Source: Candidatus Blautia intestinipullorum (lineage in GTDB: Bacteria > Bacillota > Clostridia > Lachnospirales > Lachnospiraceae). Taken from it: a DNA stretch of 8,434 bases. Under the pieces are notes generated by a model. It was not told the DNA's origin. It saw nothing but the letters and a program-made list of their open reading frames with translations, and did not search any database. The stretch covers positions 1 through 8,434 of the forward strand of contig DWVA01000181.1 of NCBI GenBank assembly GCA_019120475.1, read 5' to 3'. Of this stretch, positions 1-5,333 are shown one piece after another. Each line of letters opens with the position of its first letter. Within the stretch, counting starts at the first letter, position 1. The position numbers and the translations under genes were made by a program.

Positions 1-1279
1 TCTGATCGGTCCCAACGGGCAGCCTTTTGAAATCCAGATAAGAACCTTTGAAATGCATAAGACAGCGGAATACGGAATTGCCGCTCACTGGAAATATAAG
101 GAGTCTTCCGACGGAAAGGTTCCGGTGGACAAAAGCGAAGAAGAAAAGCTTAACTGGCTGCGCCAGATACTGGAATGGCAGAGAGACATGTCTGACAACA
201 GGGAGTTTATGAGCCTTCTGAAAAACGACCTGAACCTGTTTGCAGACAGCGTCTATTGCTTTACTCCCCAGGGGGATGTGAAAAATCTTCCCACAGGCTC
301 TACGCCTATTGATTTTGCCTATTCGGTACACAGCGCGGTAGGAAACCGCATGGTGGGAGCCAGGGTAAACGGGAAGCTGGTTCCTATAGAATATGAGATC
401 CAGAACGGAGACAGAATTGAGATCATTACTTCTCAGAATTCCCAGGGACCGAGCCGCGACTGGCTGAAGCTTGTAAAGAGTACTCAGGCAAAAAATAAGA
501 TCAATCAGTGGTTCAAAAAAGAACTGAAAGAGGATAATATCCTCAAAGGCAAGGAAATGCTTGCCCAGTATGCGAAATCAAAGGGGTATAAGATCAGTAC
601 CTATACAAAAAGCCAGTATCTGGAAGCCGTTATGCGAAAATACGGATTCCGGGACTGGGATTCCGTCCTTGCAGCCATCGGACACGGCGGCCTGAAGGAG
701 GGACAGGTATTTAATAAGCTCATGGAAGCTTATGAAAAAGAAAATAAAAAGAAGATCACAGACGAGGAGGTTCTGGAGGCGGCGGCCGAGAACCAGGACA
801 AGCTTCATATTGCCAAAGCAAAGGGCGGGATCGTAGTACGTGGAATCCACGACGTGGCAGTACGTTTTTCCAAGTGCTGCAGTCCGATCCCCGGAGACGA
901 GATTGTGGGATTTGTCACAAGAGGACGGGGGATCACCATTCATCGTACAGACTGCGTTAATATCCTGAACATGTCGGAAACGGACAGAACCCGTCTTATT
1001 GAGGCGGAATGGCAGCAGACAGATACCAGGGTTTCTGAAAAATATATGGCGGAGCTTCAGATATACGCCAACAACAGGACAGGGCTTCTTGTCGATCTGT
1101 CAAAAATCTTTACTGAGCGTAAGATTGATATGAAAAATATTAACTGCCGTACCAACAAGCAGGATAAGGCGACGATCTCTGTCAGCTTTGAGATCGGAAG
1201 CAAGGAGGAACTGGCTTCTCTTGTGGAAAAAATCCGCCAGGTGGAAAGCGTTCTTGATGTGGAGCGTACCACTGGCTGA
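1..1279 (+). CDS. relA: Rel/SpoT-family (p)ppGpp synthetase, 3' part (5' end outside window)
   Basis: This is the C-terminal 425 residues of a long RelA/SpoT homologue, open from base 2 to the TGA at 1277-1279. These enzymes make, and in Firmicutes usually also hydrolyse, the alarmone (p)ppGpp in response to uncharged tRNA on the ribosome. The fragment begins in the end of the synthetase domain (PFEIQIRTFEMHKTAEYG, then AAHWKYKE). Counting from the Met at base 53, a TGS domain follows at residues 66-127, with the FAYSVHS motif whose His contacts the tRNA CCA end in known Rel structures. A helical region comes next, then the conserved-cysteine domain (Cys275-Cys276 and HRTDC at 297-301), then an ACT domain at about 333-405. 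The N-terminal hydrolase domain is not visible, so synthetase-only versus bifunctional cannot be decided here; a bifunctional Rel is expected for this group. It is the first visible gene of the operon. Confidence 0.96.
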   Translation, partial: LIGPNGQPFEIQIRTFEMHKTAEYGIAAHWKYKESSDGKVPVDKSEEEKLNWLRQILEWQRDMSDNREFMSLLKNDLNLFADSVYCFTPQGDVKNLPTGSTPIDFAYSVHSAVGNRMVGARVNGKLVPIEYEIQNGDRIEIITSQNSQGPSRDWLKLVKSTQAKNKINQWFKKELKEDNILKGKEMLAQYAKSKGYKISTYTKSQYLEAVMRKYGFRDWDSVLAAIGHGGLKEGQVFNKLMEAYEKENKKKITDEEVLEAAAENQDKLHIAKAKGGIVVRGIHDVAVRFSKCCSPIPGDEIVGFVTRGRGITIHRTDCVNILNMSETDRTRLIEAEWQQTDTRVSEKYMAELQIYANNRTGLLVDLSKIFTERKIDMKNINCRTNKQDKATISVSFEIGSKEELASLVEKIRQVESVLDVERTTG

Positions 1280-1311
1280 TCCGGTATCCTGCCCGGAAGA
1301 AAGGAAAAGAT

Positions 1312-1941
1312 ATGAAAAATTTGGACTTGCAGAAATGTATTCTCGGCCCGGTAATGACAAATTGCTATTTCCTGAAAAACAAAGAGACAGGGGAGCTTTT
1401 GATCGTCGATCCGGCGGATCAGCCCCAGGTTATTATCGATAAAATAAAGGAAATGCAGGCAAAACCGGTAGGAATCCTATTGACCCACGGCCATTATGAT
1501 CATATTCTGGCGGCCGCGGATATAAAAAAGGAATACGGGATTCCTGTCTATGCTTCCGCCATGGAAAGGGAAACATTGGAAAAACCTATGGTAAACCTGT
1601 CCGCGTTTCAGGGGAGGGCCTGTTCCCTGGAAGCCGACGTACAGCTCAGTGATCTTGAGGTGTTTGAGGCGGCCGGATTTTCCATTCAGACGGTCTATAC
1701 TCCCGGACATACGGCGGGAAGCTGCTGTTACTATCTGAAAGAGGAAGATGTACTGTTCAGCGGCGATACACTGTTCCACGGATCGGTGGGACGGACGGAC
1801 TTCCCGGGAGGAAGCACCGCGGAGATCGTCCGGAGCCTTCACAGGCTTCTGGATATGCTTCCCGAGGAGACAGAGGTTTATCCGGGGCATGACAGTTCCA
1901 CTACCATCGGATACGAAAAGAGGTATAATCCCTTTGTTTAA
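1312..1941 (+). CDS. Metallo-beta-lactamase-fold hydrolase, glyoxalase II-like
   Basis: A 209-residue cytosolic protein of the short GloB/YcbL-like branch of the metallo-beta-lactamase fold. The full dinuclear metal site is present: His59, His61, Asp63 and His64 in THGHYDH, His133 in PGHTAGS, Asp152 in FSGDTLF, and His193 in YPGHD. The GDTLF...GRTDFPGG segment (151-167) is typical of this branch. It lacks the long C-terminal substrate-binding domain of classical glyoxalase II, so hydrolysis of S-lactoylglutathione is not assured. A thioester or similar small substrate is plausible but unproven. The ATG lies 32 bases after the rel stop, with a GGAAGAAAGGAAAAG ribosome binding region just upstream. 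Its 3' end overlaps hemZ by 8 bases. A related gene next to rel or hemZ is, from memory, common in clostridia. Family call is secure; the substrate is unknown. Confidence 0.92.
   Translation: MKNLDLQKCILGPVMTNCYFLKNKETGELLIVDPADQPQVIIDKIKEMQAKPVGILLTHGHYDHILAAADIKKEYGIPVYASAMERETLEKPMVNLSAFQGRACSLEADVQLSDLEVFEAAGFSIQTVYTPGHTAGSCCYYLKEEDVLFSGDTLFHGSVGRTDFPGGSTAEIVRSLHRLLDMLPEETEVYPGHDSSTTIGYEKRYNPFV
1915..1923 (+). promoter_or_regulatory. Ribosome binding site supporting the TTG start of hemZ
   Basis: The purine run AAAGAGG at 1917-1923 lies about 10 bases before TTG 1934, inside the 3' end of the MBL hydrolase gene. No ATG or GTG in the hemZ frame fits the start of the conserved protein (FKISILFLD). 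The site therefore decides the start and implies that hemZ translation is coupled to the upstream gene. Confidence 0.6.
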
Positions 1942-3445
1942 AATCAGTATTTTATTTCTGGACAGAGAATTTGAACATGATATTTATGAACTGATCCGTG
2001 CTTTTTATCCGGAAAGCGAGATCAACGTCTCTTATACGCGCGAAGAACAGGACGCTGTAAGCGGAGATCTCCGTTTCCGGGTAGAAAAACAGGATCAGAA
2101 CTGTCTGATCCATTACGACAGTGAAGAACACAGAGGTGTGATCAGCGCGGAATTCATACAGGGGCAGTCTTCGGATGCCCTTCTTTGCTGTAAGGATCCC
2201 CATGAGATACGAAAAGAAAATAAAGACACGATAAAGTATGCCCTCTATCAGCTTCTGGTGAAACTCACAGGAAGAACACTTCCCTGGGGAAACCTTACCG
2301 GGATCCGGCCTGCCAAGCTGGCGATGGGTATGATCGAATCGGGAATGAAGAATACCGAAGCGGCGAAAGAAATGCGGGAACGATATCTGGTAAGTCCGCA
2401 GAAGACCGCCCTTGCCATTACCATAGCCAACAGGGAGAGGGAGATCCTGAAAGATATCGATTATGAAAACGGGTACAGCCTTTATGTGGGGATTCCGTTC
2501 TGTCCCAGCATCTGTCTGTACTGTTCTTTCAGCTCTTATCCGCTGAAGCAGTGGAAAGACCGTGTGGACCTGTATCTGGACGCCCTTGTAAAGGAAATTC
2601 AGGCGGTTTCCCGGATGATGAAAGCAAAGGGCCGCGTCCTTGATACAATCTATATCGGCGGAGGAACGCCAACCACACTGGAACCGGATCAGCTGAAACG
2701 CCTTTTTGACGCGCTGGAGAACTCCTTCGGTTTTGACGGACTTGCGGAGTTTACAGTGGAGGCGGGGCGCCCGGACAGCATTACGGCAGAAAAACTTGCG
2801 ATGATCCGGAACTATCCCGTGACCAGGATCTCTGTGAATCCCCAGACCATGAACCAGGAGACTCTGGATATCATCGGCAGACGGCATACTGTCCAGGAGA
2901 CCAGACAGGCCTTCCTTCTGGCGAGAGAGCATGGATTTGACAATATCAATATGGATCTGATCGTCGGCCTTCCGGGAGAAGATATCTCCATGGTGGAAAA
3001 TACGCTGAGAGAGATCCGGGAGCTCGCGCCGGACAGCATGACAGTTCATTCCCTCGCGGTGAAGCGCGCCGCCAGGCTGAATATTTTTAAAGACCGGTAT
3101 CAGGAGATGACTTTTGAAAATAACCAGCAGATCATGGATCTTACCATGAAGACCGCGTACGAAATGGGAATGGGACCCTATTATCTGTACCGTCAGAAGA
3201 ACATGAAGGGAAATTTTGAAAATGTAGGCTATGCAAAGGTTGACAAAGCCGGCATTTACAATATACTAATTATGGAGGAAAAACAGCCCATCATAGCGGT
3301 GGGCGCCGGCGGTTCCTCTAAGCTGGTCCATGACCGGGGAAAAAGGATAGAGCGTGTGGAAAACGTAAAAGACGTATGGAACTACATTACCCGTATTGAC
3401 GAGATGATCGAACGAAAGAGAGCAGGTATAGAAGCCTGGCTGTAA
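1934..3445 (+). CDS. hemZ: HemZ-type radical SAM protein (coproporphyrinogen dehydrogenase-like)
   Basis: A 503-residue radical SAM protein, close to the roughly 500 residues of Bacillus HemZ. From the TTG start, residues 1-180 form a HemZ-specific N-terminal region including WGNLTGIRPAKL (118-129). The radical SAM core starts near 183, with the 4Fe-4S ligands Cys190, Cys194 and Cys197 in CPSICLYC and the SAM-binding glycine motif GGGTPTTL (242-249). The C-terminal part carries PYYLYRQKNMKGNFENVGY (415-433), another hallmark as I recall it. The family is annotated as oxygen-independent coproporphyrinogen III oxidase, but biochemical support is weaker than for HemN and many gut clostridia lack a full heme pathway, so the true substrate may differ. 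The frame is open upstream to 1748, but the protein similarity begins at FKISILFLDREFEHD, directly after TTG 1934. A purine-rich site at 1915-1923 supports that start. Start overlaps the MBL gene by 8 bases. Confidence 0.92.
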   Translation: MFKISILFLDREFEHDIYELIRAFYPESEINVSYTREEQDAVSGDLRFRVEKQDQNCLIHYDSEEHRGVISAEFIQGQSSDALLCCKDPHEIRKENKDTIKYALYQLLVKLTGRTLPWGNLTGIRPAKLAMGMIESGMKNTEAAKEMRERYLVSPQKTALAITIANREREILKDIDYENGYSLYVGIPFCPSICLYCSFSSYPLKQWKDRVDLYLDALVKEIQAVSRMMKAKGRVLDTIYIGGGTPTTLEPDQLKRLFDALENSFGFDGLAEFTVEAGRPDSITAEKLAMIRNYPVTRISVNPQTMNQETLDIIGRRHTVQETRQAFLLAREHGFDNINMDLIVGLPGEDISMVENTLREIRELAPDSMTVHSLAVKRAARLNIFKDRYQEMTFENNQQIMDLTMKTAYEMGMGPYYLYRQKNMKGNFENVGYAKVDKAGIYNILIMEEKQPIIAVGAGGSSKLVHDRGKRIERVENVKDVWNYITRIDEMIERKRAGIEAWL

Positions 3446-3450
3446 GAGAT

Positions 3451-3457
3451 GGGGAGG
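3451..3457 (+). promoter_or_regulatory. Ribosome binding site for the HD-GYP gene
   Basis: GGGGAGG lies 6 bases after the hemZ stop and 8 bases before TTG 3466. An in-frame GTG at 3457 would overlap this site by one base and have no ribosome binding site of its own, so TTG 3466 is preferred. The last three bases are part of a 12-base perfect palindrome, AGGTGTACACCT (3455-3466), that reaches the first base of the start codon. Confidence 0.65.
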
Positions 3458-3465
3458 TGTACACC

Positions 3466-4113
3466 TTGGGAGCGGCACGCATAGATGCGGTGAGAGCGAC
3501 GGAGAGGATCCTGGAATTCGACCTTTCTGTTGAACTGAATCACGGAATTGTTGTGAGCAACCTGGCGTATGCAGTGGCTTCAGAGATGGGACTGGAAGAA
3601 AGTGTCTGTTATGAGCTGGCAATCGCCGGAATGCTTCATGATATCGGGAAGCTGAAGCTTACCGGATATATCGACGGGAGAGAGCAGGATCCTCTTCTGA
3701 TCGAGGAACTGAAATATGTGCGTATGCATTCCACTCTGGGATACGAGGAACTGAAAGGACAGGGGTATTCTGATTTTGTCCTGGAAAGTATCCTTTATCA
3801 CCATGAGAATTATGACGGAAGCGGCTACCCCTCGAATCTTGCCGGAGAGGAGATCCCTCTGGGAGCGAGGATACTGAGGGTGTGCGATGTGTTTGCGGCG
3901 CTCAGCTCCGACCGGCCTTACAGGAGCGCTTTTGACATACATACGGTCATGGAGCTGATGATCGACGAGATCAAGAATTTTGATATGGAAATTTTCCTCG
4001 CTTTTCAGCGGGTGATACATAATACAAGAATAGCAGGAGGTCCAAATGGCGTTAAAGAAAAAACCGGTAACCGGTATGAAGGACATTTTACCAAAGGAGA
4101 TGGAAATCCGTAA
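3466..4113 (+). CDS. Stand-alone HD-GYP domain phosphodiesterase
   Basis: A 215-residue soluble protein that is almost entirely one HD-GYP domain, a family that degrades cyclic di-GMP and in some members other cyclic dinucleotides. Counting from TTG 3466, the metal and signature residues are complete: His26 (ELNHG), His58-Asp59 with Gly61-Lys62 (HDIGK), His88 (MHSTLGYE), His112-His113 in HHENYDGSGYP, and Asp141 in the RVCDVFAALSSDRPYR stretch. An active enzyme is therefore expected. There is no receiver, PAS, GAF or membrane segment, so any signal must come through a partner or through expression. The recognisable domain ends near residue 186. The last 29 or so residues are encoded by the hisS ribosome binding site and the first 68 bases of hisS, and look like translated leftover rather than a designed tail. 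The gene starts 20 bases after hemZ. Substrate (c-di-GMP or other) is inferred from the family only. Confidence 0.87.
   Translation: MGAARIDAVRATERILEFDLSVELNHGIVVSNLAYAVASEMGLEESVCYELAIAGMLHDIGKLKLTGYIDGREQDPLLIEELKYVRMHSTLGYEELKGQGYSDFVLESILYHHENYDGSGYPSNLAGEEIPLGARILRVCDVFAALSSDRPYRSAFDIHTVMELMIDEIKNFDMEIFLAFQRVIHNTRIAGGPNGVKEKTGNRYEGHFTKGDGNP
4035..4040 (+). promoter_or_regulatory. Strong ribosome binding site of hisS, inside the HD-GYP reading frame
   Basis: A consensus AGGAGG sits 5 bases before the hisS ATG at 4046 and is read as codons of the upstream HD-GYP gene. This fixes the hisS start and makes translational interplay between the two genes likely, since ribosomes finishing the HD-GYP gene at 4113 run over the hisS initiation site. 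Confidence 0.85.
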
Positions 4114-5302
4114 TTATGTGATGAACATGATCCGTGAGACATACGGGAAATTCGGCTTTTCCTCAATCGAAACACCCTGTGTGGAACACATTGAGAATCT
4201 TTCCAGCAAGCAGGGCGGAGAAAACGAGAAACTGATCTTCAAGATCCTGAAAAGAGGAGAGAAACTGAAACTTGATACCGCGAAAGAGGAGGGAGACCTT
4301 GTGGACTCCGGCCTGCGCTACGACCTGACAGTGCCTCTTTCCCGATATTATTCAAACAATGCCAACGAGCTTCCGGCTCCTTTCAAGGCATTGCAGATGG
4401 GAAATGTGTGGAGAGCGGACCGTCCCCAGAGAGGACGTTTCCGTCAGTTTATGCAGTGCGATATCGATATCCTGGGCGAGCCGACTTACCTTGCGGAGAT
4501 CGAACTGGTGCTGGCCACCACAACGCTTCTTGGAAAACTGGATTTTCATAATTTCACGATTCGCATCAACGACAGGAAGATCCTGAAGGCCATGGCCCAG
4601 TACAGCGGTTTTCCGGAAGAAAGTTTCGATACTGTATTCATCATTCTGGACAAAATGGACAAGATCGGCCTGGAGGGAGTTGCGGCGGAACTTGAAAAAG
4701 AAGGATTTTCAAAGGAAAGCATCGACACCTATCTCGGACTTTTCCGCGAGGTTACAGGGGACATCCAGGGCGTACGCTATCTGAAAGATAAACTGAAAGA
4801 CGTTCTTGCTCCGGAGGTGGCGGAGGACCTGGAAACCATCATCACTTCCGTGGACGCTGTGAAGACGGCTGATTTCCGGATCGCCTTTGATCCCACTCTT
4901 GTGCGTGGAATGTCCTATTACACAGGACCGATTTTTGAGATCGCGATGGACGAGTTCGGCGGTTCTGTGGGAGGCGGCGGCCGGTACGACGAGATGATCG
5001 GCAAATTCACCGGTCAGAACACCTCTGCCTGCGGTTTTTCCATCGGTTTTGAAAGGATCGTCATGCTTCTTCTGGAAAGAGGATACGAGGTTCCGGGAAC
5101 CGCGGAGAAGAAAGCTTTCCTCATAGAGAAAAACATGCCGGCGGACAAACTTCTCACGATCCTGAAACAGGCTGAAGAGGAGAGAAGCCGCGGCGTACAG
5201 GTGAATCTTTCCATTATGAAGAAGAATAAGAAATTCCAGAAAGAACAGCTGGCCGCGGAAGGCTATATGGAATTTGTAGAATTTTTCCGCGACAGAGTAT
5301 AA
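4046..5302 (+). CDS. hisS: Histidyl-tRNA synthetase
   Basis: A 418-residue class II synthetase that charges tRNA-His with histidine in the cytosol. The order of motifs fits HisRS: motif 1 region near FSSIETPCVEH (38-48), LRYDLTVPLSRY (90-101), motif 2 from WRADRPQRGRFRQF to the CDIDILG (122-144), the HisRS-specific LVRGMSYYTG (285-294), GGGGRYD (309-315) and motif 3 GFSIGFER (330-337). A short C-terminal region of about 80 residues is the anticodon-binding part. The RYDLTVP signature and the QCDIDI ending of motif 2 resemble eukaryotic and archaeal HisRS more than the E. coli type, which has an EGT motif there. I recall similar enzymes in other Lachnospiraceae. The start is ATG 4046 with AGGAGG 5 bases upstream. 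It overlaps the HD-GYP gene by 68 bases, and 31 bases separate it from aspS. No T-box leader is visible directly upstream. Confidence 0.97.
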   Translation: MALKKKPVTGMKDILPKEMEIRNYVMNMIRETYGKFGFSSIETPCVEHIENLSSKQGGENEKLIFKILKRGEKLKLDTAKEEGDLVDSGLRYDLTVPLSRYYSNNANELPAPFKALQMGNVWRADRPQRGRFRQFMQCDIDILGEPTYLAEIELVLATTTLLGKLDFHNFTIRINDRKILKAMAQYSGFPEESFDTVFIILDKMDKIGLEGVAAELEKEGFSKESIDTYLGLFREVTGDIQGVRYLKDKLKDVLAPEVAEDLETIITSVDAVKTADFRIAFDPTLVRGMSYYTGPIFEIAMDEFGGSVGGGGRYDEMIGKFTGQNTSACGFSIGFERIVMLLLERGYEVPGTAEKKAFLIEKNMPADKLLTILKQAEEERSRGVQVNLSIMKKNKKFQKEQLAAEGYMEFVEFFRDRV

Positions 5303-5333
5303 CAGGTATATAACGAAAAAGGAGACAGAAGCA

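Noticed and set aside
1748..1933. Upstream extension of hemZ to an earlier ATG at 1748
   Set aside because: It would overlap the MBL hydrolase by nearly 200 bases and encode a low-quality Arg-rich leader. The conserved protein begins right after TTG 1934, which has its own ribosome binding site.
1952..3049. A 365-codon open frame on the minus strand inside hemZ
   Set aside because: It is fully antisense to a well-supported radical SAM gene, its translation shows no recognisable motif, and long antisense frames arise from codon bias in such genes.
3457..3465. GTG at 3457 as the HD-GYP start
   Set aside because: The GTG overlaps the only good Shine-Dalgarno sequence (3451-3457) and so has none at proper spacing. 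TTG 3466 is spaced correctly.
5303..5333. Possible separate promoter for aspS in the hisS-aspS gap (TATATAAC)
   Set aside because: The gap is only 31 bases, mostly the aspS ribosome binding site, and no matching -35 box at proper spacing was convincing.
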